DNA of 64,000 nt. Origin: Tepidamorphaceae bacterium. GTDB taxonomy: Bacteria; Pseudomonadota; Alphaproteobacteria; Rhizobiales; JAKSCL01. A program made the translations under genes and the position numbers. Shown in pieces: positions 8,920-16,592 of this stretch. Each line of letters opens with the position of its first letter. Position 1 is the stretch's first letter. The notes beneath the pieces were generated by a model. That model was given only the letters and a program-made list of their open reading frames with translations. It made no database searches and had not been told where the DNA came from. The DNA is taken from the NCBI GenBank assembly GCA_028289445.1, contig JANQPO010000017.1, positions 62,001-126,000 on the forward strand. Reading direction: 5' to 3'.

Positions 8920-9738
8920 TTACCCTCGGCGCGCCCGCAGGCGCCTCAGGCCCTCCGTCGCCGCTTCTGTGTTGGCGCGGTAGCCGAGTGCCGTCTTATA
9001 GGCGCGTACGGCCTCGTCGCGATTGCCGAGCCCTTCATAGGCCTGTCCGGCACCGACCCACGCCTCCACATAGTTGCGCTTGAGGCGAATGGCGGCGTTG
9101 AAGTCTTCAAGTGCTGCCTTGGCATCCTTTTGCGCCAGATAGCTGACGCCGCGGCCGTAATAGGGTTCCGGCGCCGCCGGATCGAGACCGATTGCGGAGG
9201 CGAAATCCTCGATGGCGAAGTCATGCAGCTTGCGCGCCTGATAGATCAGTGCGCGATTGTGATAGGCGCGCGGATTGTCGGAGTTAAGATCGATCGCCGT
9301 CTTGTAGTCGTTGAGGGCCTGACGGTCCTGGCCGCTTCGCCGATAGATATTGCCGCGCCCGACATAGGCTTCCGAATAGCTCGGCGAGATCTGGATCGCC
9401 CGATTGTAATCAGCGAGTGCCTCCTGATCGCGGCCGAGGCGACGGTAGACAAGGGCACGATTGGCATAGGCCTGGTGAAAGCGCGGATTTAGCTGGATGG
9501 CATCGTTGAAATCGGAGAGCGCGGCGTCGTAATTGCCGGCCTCGCCGTAAGCGATGCCGCGCATGTTCAGCGGCGCCGGATCGGACGGGTTGCCGGCGAC
9601 GACCCGGTTGAGCGAGGAGATGTTGCTGGCCGCACCAGGTGACGTATTGGGACCACCACCGCCGGCGCATCCAGCCAGCACTAGTCCTGCGACAGCCGTG
9701 ATGACGACACCTCGCGCCGCGGGGCGGTTGCGCGCCAC
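8920..9738 (-). CDS. TPR-repeat lipoprotein
   Basis: About 272 aa from GTG 9738. This start gives a textbook lipoprotein signal: a few arginines, a hydrophobic stretch and the lipobox LAGC, with lipidated Cys near residue 24. A longer upstream frame exists but runs into the rpsU terminator and is rejected. The mature protein has about six 34-residue TPR units (for example NMRGIAYGEAGNYDAALSDF, VGRGNIYRRSGQDRQALNDY), ending in a basic ARRG tail. Such proteins scaffold envelope complexes and resemble NlpI; partners are unknown. It converges with the hydrolase gene and lies downstream of rpsU but behind its terminator. Confidence 0.8.
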   Translation of the reverse strand: MARNRPAARGVVITAVAGLVLAGCAGGGGPNTSPGAASNISSLNRVVAGNPSDPAPLNMRGIAYGEAGNYDAALSDFNDAIQLNPRFHQAYANRALVYRRLGRDQEALADYNRAIQISPSYSEAYVGRGNIYRRSGQDRQALNDYKTAIDLNSDNPRAYHNRALIYQARKLHDFAIEDFASAIGLDPAAPEPYYGRGVSYLAQKDAKAALEDFNAAIRLKRNYVEAWVGAGQAYEGLGNRDEAVRAYKTALGYRANTEAATEGLRRLRARRG

Positions 9739-9897
9739 CGTCGTCGGTCGTGGTGTTCTATCCAAACGATTCAATTCCGGTCTTCCGCGTCGCAGGCCGA
9801 AGCCGCACTTAATGCCATTCAAACCGAATATCGCAAGGCTCGCTGATTCCGGCAACCAGGCCAAGGCCGTTGCGTCTTTCGGTCGCGATTTGCACGC

Positions 9898-9920
9898 AAA
9901 AAAGCGGGCCAAGGCCCGCT
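9898..9920 (-). terminator. Rho-independent terminator of rpsU
   Basis: On the minus strand a perfect GCGGGCC-TT-GGCCCGC hairpin is followed by six T residues. It lies 43 bases after the rpsU stop codon, separating rpsU from the TPR lipoprotein gene. Confidence 0.9.
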
Positions 9921-9962
9921 CTTTCATCTGTCGCGCTGCCGGTGTCCCGGCATCACTTGCCG

Positions 9963-10190
9963 TTAGCGGCTGCGCGCCTTGCCTGGGATCAGGCCTTCAC
10001 GCTGGGCGCGCTTGCGGGCCAGTTTGCGGGCGCGGCGGACGGCCTCGGCCTTCTCGCGCGCCTTTTTCTCCGACGGCTTTTCGTAATGGCCGCGCAGCTT
10101 CATTTCCCGGAAGATGCCCTCGCGCTGCATCTTCTTCTTCAGCGCCTTCAGCGCCTGATCGACATTGTTGTCGCGAACGAGAACCTGCAA
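9963..10190 (-). CDS. rpsU: 30S ribosomal protein S21
   Basis: A 75-aa protein beginning [20 protein letters not shown] and ending in a long basic helix rich in Arg, Lys and Ala. This matches the S21 family; the slightly extended basic tail is common in Alphaproteobacteria. S21 binds the small subunit near the anti-Shine-Dalgarno region and assists initiation. It is monocistronic here, with a strong terminator directly downstream and its own upstream region of about 190 bases. Confidence 0.95.
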   Translation of the reverse strand: MQVLVRDNNVDQALKALKKKMQREGIFREMKLRGHYEKPSEKKAREKAEAVRRARKLARKRAQREGLIPGKARSR

Positions 10191-10380
10191 TCGTCTATCC
10201 TAGTCTCGTGTTGTCATCATCATCGGACATGCCAAACCGGCGCCCAACAAGCGTTTGGACGCCGCCAGCACGGTGATGTCCGTTAGGAGCGCGCCGCATA
10301 GCAGAATCGCCGCATCAAGTCCAGGGGCGGCACGTTCAAATCGCGGTGCGACCGTCCATACAGCGACAATGCCGGACTTA

Positions 10381-10623
10381 TCAACGAAGTTTCACGGCAT
10401 TCGGCTGAGCTGAGAAAACTTGGTCGTCCGTCCCATGAACCACGCCTTCCGGTGGTGGTACTCTTTTGACGGGGACACAATCGTATTCGTCTTGGCGCGT
10501 TGCAGCCTTTGCATGTGTCGTGGCGCGTTCGCACATGATGCGCGCGTCCGCTTCCGATTTGGCGCCAATGAAATAGCCTACAAGATTAGTAGTGACGCGG
10601 GGATAGATTAGGAATGTTTGCAT
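10381..10623 (-). CDS. Small hypothetical protein, 80 aa
   Basis: An 80-aa frame beginning MQTFLIYPRVTTNLVGYFIG with a GGAG Shine-Dalgarno five to six bases before the ATG. The protein looks soluble, with two cysteines and an acidic/basic mixed middle (SEADARIMCERATTHAK). I do not recognise it. The surrounding 10.2-10.7 kb has lower G+C than the neighbours and another overlapping minus-strand frame at 10283-10534, which lacks a comparable ribosome site. It could be a recently acquired orphan gene or non-coding; moderate to low confidence. Confidence 0.4.
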   Translation of the reverse strand: MQTFLIYPRVTTNLVGYFIGAKSEADARIMCERATTHAKAATRQDEYDCVPVKRVPPPEGVVHGTDDQVFSAQPNAVKLR

Positions 10624-10699
10624 TTTGGCTCCGTATGCTTGTTACGAGCATATAGGAGAGGGGCTGCGGACTTGGTAGGGTCTTGAATTACTCTCGATC

Positions 10700-11812
10700 T
10701 CAGACTTTGGCACTACCGTCCTCCGACCATCGCAGGCGGTTGATGTGGCCCATCTTGCGGCCCGGCCGGCTCTCCGCCTTGCCGTAGAGATGAATGCAGT
10801 CCCCCGCTTCGCTTGCCAGAGCGGTTATGTCGTTCGCTTCATCGCCGATCAAATTGGTCATCTCGACACGTGGCGCGATCATCTCCGGCGAGCCGAGCGG
10901 CAGGCCGGCGATGGCGCGGATATGCTGCTCGAACTGGTCGGTCGCCGCGCCATCCAGAGTCCAATGCCCGGAATTGTGGACGCGCGGCGCCATCTCGTTG
11001 ATGGCAAGCGACAATTCGCCTTCCCGGTTCACCACGAACATCTCGACACCCATGACGCCGACATAGTCGAGTGTCTCGACGATTCGGCTAGCGATGGCCT
11101 GAGCCTCTTTCGCGAGCGTGTCGGGGATCGGCGCGGGTGCGCGGGTGGTCTTTAGAATATGGTTCTCGTGGATGTTCCAGACCGGCGGATAGGCGGCCGT
11201 GGCACCCGTTTGGTCGCGGGCGATGACGACGGAAATCTCACGCTCGAACGGCACGACGCGTTCCAGGATCGCGCGCGCTTCGCCGATTGTCCGCCAGGCG
11301 CCTTCGGCGTCGTTCGCGGCGTGCACCGTCGTCTGACCCTTGCCGTCATAGCCCAGGCGACGGGTCTTCAGGATCGCCGGCGCGTCGAGTTTGTCGAGCG
11401 CCGCCGAGACGGCTTTTGCGCTGTCGACTGCAGAAAAGGCGGCTGCCGCGATGCCGCGATCGGTGAGAAAGATTTTTTCGTTGCGCCGGTCTTGGGCCAT
11501 GTAGAGCGCGGCGGGCGAGGGCCGCACGGGCACGTTGCGATCCAGATGAAAGGCGCTGTCGACGGGGACATTCTCAAACTCATAGGTGACGACGGAGACC
11601 GCGGCGGCGAAATCGTCCAGCGCTGCGGTGTCCTCATAGGCGGCAACCGTTTGCGCGGCAGCAACATCGAAGGCCGGACTGTCAGGATCGGGGCAGAAAA
11701 TATGCGACCGATACCCCAGTCGTGCGGCCGCCATGGCAAGCATGCGACCGAGCTGTCCGCCGCCCAGGATCCCGATTGTCGCGCCTGGCTCCAGCAGCGG
11801 GTTACTGGTCAT
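10700..11812 (-). CDS. purK: 5-(carboxyamino)imidazole ribonucleotide synthase
   Basis: A 370-aa ATP-grasp enzyme that carboxylates AIR to N5-CAIR with ATP and bicarbonate in purine synthesis. Motifs: [20 protein letters not shown] at residues 9-28, YEFENVP about 85, [14 protein letters not shown] (ATP-grasp glycine loop), and [16 protein letters not shown] near residue 285. ATG 11812 is chosen because homologues start right before this nucleotide-binding loop; an upstream extension would run through purE. It overlaps the end of purE by 11 bases, consistent with a purE-purK operon on the minus strand. Confidence 0.95.
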   Translation of the reverse strand: MTSNPLLEPGATIGILGGGQLGRMLAMAAARLGYRSHIFCPDPDSPAFDVAAAQTVAAYEDTAALDDFAAAVSVVTYEFENVPVDSAFHLDRNVPVRPSPAALYMAQDRRNEKIFLTDRGIAAAAFSAVDSAKAVSAALDKLDAPAILKTRRLGYDGKGQTTVHAANDAEGAWRTIGEARAILERVVPFEREISVVIARDQTGATAAYPPVWNIHENHILKTTRAPAPIPDTLAKEAQAIASRIVETLDYVGVMGVEMFVVNREGELSLAINEMAPRVHNSGHWTLDGAATDQFEQHIRAIAGLPLGSPEMIAPRVEMTNLIGDEANDITALASEAGDCIHLYGKAESRPGRKMGHINRLRWSEDGSAKV

Positions 11813-12296
11813 CTTGCGGGTTGGTCGCAACGGACTCGGTCCGTGCGGCGCGCCAGGCTTTGTAGCGTTTCGCGAGATCTGGGTTCGAAAGTGCGAGGAC
11901 GGAAACAGCCAGAAGCGCCGCGTTGATTGCGCCAGCCTTGCCGATCGCCAATGTTCCAACGGGAACGCCGCCCGGCATTTGAACGATCGAATGGAGACTG
12001 TCCTGGCCGGACAGGGCCTGTGATTCGACCGGAACGCCGAAAACGGGAAGGGTCGTCAAGGCGGCTGTCATGCCGGGCAAATGGGCCGCGCCGCCGGCGC
12101 CGGCGATGATCACCTGATAGCCGTTCGCCTCGGCCGACTTGGCGAAGTCGTAAAGTCGCTCTGGTGTGCGATGCGCCGAGACGATTCGCGCATGATACGC
12201 CACATTGAGATCGTCCAGCGTCTCGGCGGCGTGTCGCATGGTCGGCCAGTCGGACTGGCTGCCCATGATAATGGCGATGACGGCGTGATCGGCCAT
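11802..12296 (-). CDS. purE: N5-CAIR mutase
   Basis: A 164-aa class I PurE, which converts N5-CAIR to CAIR. Motifs: [12 protein letters not shown] at residues 9-20, [11 protein letters not shown] about 43, and the glycine-rich [12 protein letters not shown] about 65-76. Length and sequence are normal. It is the first gene of the purE-purK pair, and the DUF465 gene 92 bases upstream on the same strand may share its transcript. Confidence 0.95.
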   Translation of the reverse strand: MADHAVIAIIMGSQSDWPTMRHAAETLDDLNVAYHARIVSAHRTPERLYDFAKSAEANGYQVIIAGAGGAAHLPGMTAALTTLPVFGVPVESQALSGQDSLHSIVQMPGGVPVGTLAIGKAGAINAALLAVSVLALSNPDLAKRYKAWRAARTESVATNPQDDQ

Positions 12297-12388
12297 GTCG
12301 GGTGGCTTTCAATCAGTCGTTGTTGGCCGGTTCAGGAAGGGCGGTGATAGCCAATCAGAAGGCGGGCGCGCAAGACCGCATACATAAG

Positions 12389-12595
12389 TCAGGCAATGAT
12401 ATCGGGAAGAAGGTCGATCTCGATCTGCGAGATCCGATCCTTGAGCGCCAGTTTCTTCTTCTTGAGCCGGCGTAGCTGCAGATCGTTTTGAAGACTGGCC
12501 TCGTCCAAGGCACCGATCGCCAGGTCGAGATCGCGGTGCTCCTGACGGAGCTGCTGAAGCTCGGTGCGGAGCTTGTCCTTGGCGTGTGGTATCAT
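12389..12595 (-). CDS. DUF465 (YdcH-family) protein
   Basis: A 68-aa, highly charged helical protein starting MIPHAKDKLRTELQQLRQEH with the family signature LQLRRLKKKKLALKDRISQIE. DUF465 proteins are small coiled coils of unknown function. ATG 12595 is preferred because GGAAGG lies just upstream and homologues begin near here. The gene is transcribed toward purE, and a second DUF465 gene is divergent 205 bases away. Confidence 0.8.
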   Translation of the reverse strand: MIPHAKDKLRTELQQLRQEHRDLDLAIGALDEASLQNDLQLRRLKKKKLALKDRISQIEIDLLPDIIA

Positions 12596-12800
12596 GAGCC
12601 TTCCGCATCGCAGGATGACCTGCCTATCACAGTTTGCATTGTGCCGTTCGCCGGTAGAACTGACAACAAGCCTCATCGATTTCACAACTCTTGGTTAAGT
12701 TTATCACCAGCGTTTCTCGCTTGCCGCGTCCTGGCCCTTGTCTGACTGCGATATTGTGTCACAATACTGTCACCCTCAACTGAACCGTGGGAGGTCCGGC

Positions 12801-12974
12801 ATGGACGCACAGGCTCACCTTGTTGAGTTGCAGCGCAAACATCGCAATCTTGACCAACTGATCGAAGAGGAATTGGCCCATCCGGGCGGAGACGACCTTA
12901 AGATCGGTGAGCTGAAGCGAAAGAAACTCAGGCTCAAAGAGGAGATCGAACGGCTGCGCATCGTCGCGCACTAA
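12801..12974 (+). CDS. DUF465 (YdcH-family) protein
   Basis: A 57-aa coiled-coil protein, MDAQAHLVELQRKHRNLDQ, with the signature LKIGELKRKKLRLKEEIERL. It is a divergent paralogue of the DUF465 gene at 12389-12595. ATG 12801 follows a GGGAGG ribosome site ten bases upstream; an upstream in-frame start has no such site. Function is unknown for the family. Confidence 0.8.
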   Translation: MDAQAHLVELQRKHRNLDQLIEEELAHPGGDDLKIGELKRKKLRLKEEIERLRIVAH

Positions 12975-13281
12975 CCGTATCAAATTCGCCCGCGGGATAG
13001 CGGGCCACACGTTCGTTCCAAGCCGGCGCTCCGGATGGTGCCGGGACTATTTAGTTTTTCCACAGTTTTGATTTTCGATCGCGGCCTGCTTCGCCAGCAG
13101 GGGCGGCTTCGGCTGTCGTCCTGCCGCCTTGTTTCAATCCCTAGATGTACTTTGCCGTAGGTTGGAACGTCTCGCTCCGCTCATTTGCAGATGCATTGTT
13201 CGCGTGGCACTAAGTTTGCACATTAATTAAAATAGTGATTAATTAAATGAGCGAATTAGCTGGACGCGAAAGGGTGTGTCG
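12975..13281. other. Intergenic stretch, AT-rich toward its right end
   Basis: About 307 bases without a supported gene. It holds one DnaA-box-like 9-mer (TTTTCCACA, about 13058) with no cluster around it, and an AT-rich segment from 13200 with the duplicated TTAATTAA block listed separately. The right part should contain the promoter of the DUF1761 gene. No terminator hairpin with a T run was seen. Confidence 0.6.
13223..13246. repeat. TTAATTAA x 2 direct/palindromic repeat
   Basis: Two copies of the palindrome TTAATTAA begin at 13223 and 13239, separated by eight bases (16-bp period). They lie 36-59 bases before the ATG of the DUF1761 gene, in a strikingly AT-rich patch of an otherwise GC-rich region. 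The spacing does not fit a CtrA box (which needs N7). It could be an operator for a dimeric regulator, an UP-element-like region, or simply part of the promoter. Confidence 0.45.
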
Positions 13282-13677
13282 ATGGGAGAGTTGCTGAATG
13301 GCGTGAGTTGGCTGGGTGTCGTGGCGGGCGCCGTCGTTTCGTTCCTGGTCGGATGGCTGTGGTATTCGCCAAAGCTCTTCGGCGTGAAATGGGCCGAGGG
13401 TGTCGATGTTGAACTCGGAGATGCCAGCGAGATGCCTGTCGGTGCCATGGTATCTCAGGTCATCGGCCTTCTTCTGATGAGCTGGTTCGTTGGCGTCACG
13501 GCTGTGTCCAATGCGCTTTTGACCGTCATTCTGGCGACCGTGGCCTTCACGGTGCTCGCTTACTCAGGCGGTATGTTCACCAAGAAGTCCGGTTATGCCC
13601 GCATGGTCGATGCCGGTTACTGGCTGGTGGCGCTGGTCATCATGATCGTGTGCCAGGGCATCTTCCGCAGCCTTTGA
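13282..13677 (+). CDS. DUF1761 domain-containing membrane protein
   Basis: About 131 aa with four hydrophobic segments: VVAGAVVSFLVGWLWYSPKLFG near the N-terminus, VSQVIGLLLMSWFVGV, LLTVILATVAFTVLAY, and WLVALVIMIVCQGIF at the C-terminus. The WLWYSPKLFGVKW motif is typical of DUF1761. ATG 13282 is chosen because AAAGGG lies eight bases upstream; a GTG six bases earlier is too close. The protein should be in the inner membrane; function unknown. Confidence 0.75.
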   Translation: MGELLNGVSWLGVVAGAVVSFLVGWLWYSPKLFGVKWAEGVDVELGDASEMPVGAMVSQVIGLLLMSWFVGVTAVSNALLTVILATVAFTVLAYSGGMFTKKSGYARMVDAGYWLVALVIMIVCQGIFRSL

Positions 13678-13708
13678 TCGTTCGATTGCCAGATAGGGAG
13701 CGACGGCG

Positions 13709-14014
13709 ATGCACGGAATCTCGATCCGATATGAATTCGACGGTGACGAAGCCGCGTGGGAGGCGGCTATTGCGACATTCATCGACGCTGTGAACGGCGA
13801 CGAAGAGATCGCCGGCAAGTTCCATTACCAGGTGAGCAAGGCGAAAGAGGGCAATACACGCATCCACTGGGGACGTTGGGACAAGCCCGAAACCGTTCAA
13901 GCGCTTCAATCGCGCGGCTATTTCAAGACGTTCGCCGCGGCCCTAAAAGGGATGGCGGGCGAGACGCTGAGCGCGGTTCCTTTGACCCGGCATTTGTCGA
14001 CCAAGAGGTACTGA
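13709..14014 (+). CDS. Small conserved hypothetical protein, 101 aa
   Basis: A 101-aa soluble protein, MHGISIRYEFDGDEAAWEAA, with pattern FHYQVSKAKEGNTRIHWGRWDKPETVQAL (two separate shorter motifs) reminiscent of a dimeric alpha-beta barrel such as small monooxygenase-like proteins. That resemblance is weak. GGGAG about 13 bases before ATG is the likely ribosome site. It follows the DUF1761 gene by 31 bases and may share its transcript. It converges with the acyl-CoA ligase gene. Confidence 0.55.
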   Translation: MHGISIRYEFDGDEAAWEAAIATFIDAVNGDEEIAGKFHYQVSKAKEGNTRIHWGRWDKPETVQALQSRGYFKTFAAALKGMAGETLSAVPLTRHLSTKRY

Positions 14015-14037
14015 TCGAGCGCCTCATCGACGCATAG

Positions 14038-15663
14038 TCAGGCCGATTGCGCCATTTCCCGAAGCTTGAATTTTTGGATCTTACCGGTCGAGGTCTTCGG
14101 CACTTCGGCGAAGATGATATGGCGGGGCACCTTGTAGCGGGCGAGATGCTCGCGGCAATAGGCGGTGATGTCTTCAGCCGTCACCTCGGCGCCCGGCGTC
14201 AGCTCGATGAAGGCGCACGGCGTCTCGCCCCATTTGTCGTCGGGCTTGGCGACGACGGCCGCCACCTGGACGGCCGGGTGCTTGTAAAGCACGTCCTCCA
14301 CCTCGATCGATGAGATGTTCTCGCCGCCGGAAATGATGATGTCTTTCGACCGGTCCTTGAGTTGGATGTAGCCGTCCGGGTGCATGACGCCCAGATCGCC
14401 GGAATGAAACCAGCCGCCGGCCAGTGCATCCGTCGTCGCATCCGGGTTCTTGAGGTATCCTCGCATGACGATGTTGCCACGGAACATGACCTCGCCGAGC
14501 GTTTCTCCGTCTGCCGGCACCGGGGTCATGGTCTCAGGGTCCATCACGGTCAAGTCTTCGAGAGCCTGATAGCGCACGCCCTGGCGCGCTTTCTTCGATG
14601 TGCGTTCGCCTGTCTCAAGATTGTCCCAATCGCCATGCCATTCGTTGACCACGGCCGGACCGTAGGTTTCCGTCAGGCCATAGAGATGGGTCACCTGGAA
14701 GCCGGCCTCCGCCATGCCGGCCAACACTGCCTCAGGTGGCGGGGCGGCGGCCGTCATGAAGTGGACATTTTGCGGGAATGTCCGCTTCTCGTCCTCGGCG
14801 GCGTTTAAGAGCGTCGCCATGACGATCGGCGCACCGCACAGATGCGTGACGCCAGCGTCGGCGATCGCGTCGTACATCGCCTTGGCGCGAACCCAGCGCA
14901 GGCAGACATGGGTGCCGGCCACCACTGAGATCGACCACGGGAAGCACCAGCCATTGCAGTGGAACATCGGCAGCGTCCACAGATAGACCGGGTGTTTCGA
15001 CATGTCCCCAGCGACAACGTTGCCGTAGCCCATCAGGTAGGCGCCGCGGTGATGGTAAACGACGCCCTTCGGATTGCCGGTCGTGCCGGACGTATAGTTG
15101 AGGGAGATCGCATCCCACTCGTCACCCGGCGGCGACCAAGCAAAATCGGGATCTCCTTTCGACACGAAATCCTCATAGTCGAGCGAACCGAGCCGCTCGC
15201 CCTCCTGCGGGAATTCGGGATCGTCGTAGTCGATGATGAGGGGGGCGACCTTGGCCTCGGCCAAGGCCGCTTTCATCGTAGTCGCAAACTCTCGGTCGGT
15301 TATGACGATCTTGGAATCGGCGTGGTCGAGCTGAAAGGCGATGATCGCAGCATCGAGCCGCGTGTTCATCGTGTGCAGCACGGCACCGGTCATCGGCACG
15401 CCGTAGTGCGCTTCCAGCATAGGCGGCGTGTTGGGCAGCATGACCGATACCGTGTCGCCGCGACCGATGCCGCGTTTCGCCAGGGCCGACGCCAGTTGCC
15501 GCGCGCGCCGATAGAAGGTCCTATAGGTGGTCGTCGCCTCGCCATGGATGATCGCCGGGTGATCGGGAAACACCTGCGCCGTGCGCGCCAGGAAGGAGAT
15601 CGGCGTCAACGGCTGATAGTTTGCGGGTGTCTTGTCGAGATCGCGGTCGAACGGCGTCGTCAT
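14038..15663 (-). CDS. Acyl-CoA synthetase (AMP-forming), DmdB/FadD-like
   Basis: A 541-aa adenylate-forming ligase. ATP-binding P-loop motif YTSGTTGNPKG at residues 190-200, LYGLTETYGP about 340, GWFHSGDLGVMHPDGY about 415, and the C-terminal KTSTGKIQKFKLRE lysine motif. The block with TLPMFHCNGWCFPW is characteristic of medium-chain or 3-methylmercaptopropionyl-CoA ligases (DmdB-like), but substrate cannot be read from sequence alone. ATG 15663 fits the family start; a longer frame upstream would overlap the permease gene. It lies just downstream of a TauE-type permease on the same strand. Confidence 0.88.
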   Translation of the reverse strand: MTTPFDRDLDKTPANYQPLTPISFLARTAQVFPDHPAIIHGEATTTYRTFYRRARQLASALAKRGIGRGDTVSVMLPNTPPMLEAHYGVPMTGAVLHTMNTRLDAAIIAFQLDHADSKIVITDREFATTMKAALAEAKVAPLIIDYDDPEFPQEGERLGSLDYEDFVSKGDPDFAWSPPGDEWDAISLNYTSGTTGNPKGVVYHHRGAYLMGYGNVVAGDMSKHPVYLWTLPMFHCNGWCFPWSISVVAGTHVCLRWVRAKAMYDAIADAGVTHLCGAPIVMATLLNAAEDEKRTFPQNVHFMTAAAPPPEAVLAGMAEAGFQVTHLYGLTETYGPAVVNEWHGDWDNLETGERTSKKARQGVRYQALEDLTVMDPETMTPVPADGETLGEVMFRGNIVMRGYLKNPDATTDALAGGWFHSGDLGVMHPDGYIQLKDRSKDIIISGGENISSIEVEDVLYKHPAVQVAAVVAKPDDKWGETPCAFIELTPGAEVTAEDITAYCREHLARYKVPRHIIFAEVPKTSTGKIQKFKLREMAQSA

Positions 15664-15698
15664 GGCAGGGTCCCTAAACGCGGAGGCGAGCGGACTGT

Positions 15699-16457
15699 CT
15701 ATAACAGTCCACTGACACCGTCCCAAATCAGTTTCAGCGATGCGATGAAGAAGCACGCATAGGTGAACGTATAAAACGGTCCTTTGGGGACGCGCTTGAC
15801 CAACCAAACGCCGGCGAGCGTGGCCAAGGGCGCCAGCGGCAAGAGGACGGCGGAGGTCATCAGGTTCTCGCCGCTGAACTGGCCCAGAAAGAAGTACGGT
15901 ACGGTCTTGATCAGGTTGACGGTCGTGAAGAACACCACCGAGGTGCCGGCAAACACGAGCGGCTCCAGGCGCAGCGGTAACATGTACATCTGGTAGGGCG
16001 GCGCGCCGGCATGGGCGAGAAAGCTGGTGAAGCCTGTAAGGCTCCCCCAAAACACGCCCTTGGGCGCATTGTGCGGTTGCGCGGTCTGGCGGACCTCGGC
16101 CGGCTTGCGCCAGAAGTCGATGGCGAAGATCAGCGCCGATGCGCCGATCACTAGCCGTACAAGCTGTTCATCGAAGAACCGCGCGGTTGCCCAACCGACG
16201 CCGATTCCAACGACCGCTGCCGGCAACATAATGGTGATGCTGCGACGATCGAACACGTTGCGGTAGGACGCGACGCCGACCATGTCCATGACAATCAGGA
16301 TTGGCAGCAGGATCGCCGCGGCTTTGATCGGCGAGATCACCAGTGCCATCAATGGAACGCCGAGCATCGACAAGGTGCCGCCAAAACCGCCTTTCGACAT
16401 GCCGACAAGCAGAACGGCCGGGATTGCGACGACGTAGAACCAGGGATCGGTGATCAT
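15699..16457 (-). CDS. Sulfite exporter TauE/SafE family permease
   Basis: A 252-aa integral membrane protein with about eight hydrophobic helices and the two half-repeats of the TauE/SafE family. Motifs: GMSKGGFGGTLSMLGVPLMA at residues 19-38 and GSLTGFTSFLAHAGAPPYQM about 140. Members export sulfite, sulfoacetate or organosulfonates. The adjacent DmdB-like ligase makes an organosulfur role tempting, but that is inference. It is divergent from prpE across 135 bases. Confidence 0.85.
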   Translation of the reverse strand: MITDPWFYVVAIPAVLLVGMSKGGFGGTLSMLGVPLMALVISPIKAAAILLPILIVMDMVGVASYRNVFDRRSITIMLPAAVVGIGVGWATARFFDEQLVRLVIGASALIFAIDFWRKPAEVRQTAQPHNAPKGVFWGSLTGFTSFLAHAGAPPYQMYMLPLRLEPLVFAGTSVVFFTTVNLIKTVPYFFLGQFSGENLMTSAVLLPLAPLATLAGVWLVKRVPKGPFYTFTYACFFIASLKLIWDGVSGLL

Positions 16458-16592
16458 GTCGCCCGTCTATCGCAATTCGGGGTCAAGTCAATTCGGCCGG
16501 CCAGTGGCTAGTCTAAAGTCTGGCCACTGCCATCTTGATTGCTGGACCGCAGTGCGGGCACATTGCGCCGGCCGATTGGGGAGGACGATAAA

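Noticed and set aside
9739-9927. Upstream extension of the TPR lipoprotein frame
   Set aside because: It would begin inside the rpsU terminator and put a long basic region before the lipoprotein signal.
13050-13075. Possible replication origin (DnaA-box-like TTTTCCACA)
   Set aside because: Only a single imperfect box, with no cluster, and no dnaA, parA/B or similar genes nearby.
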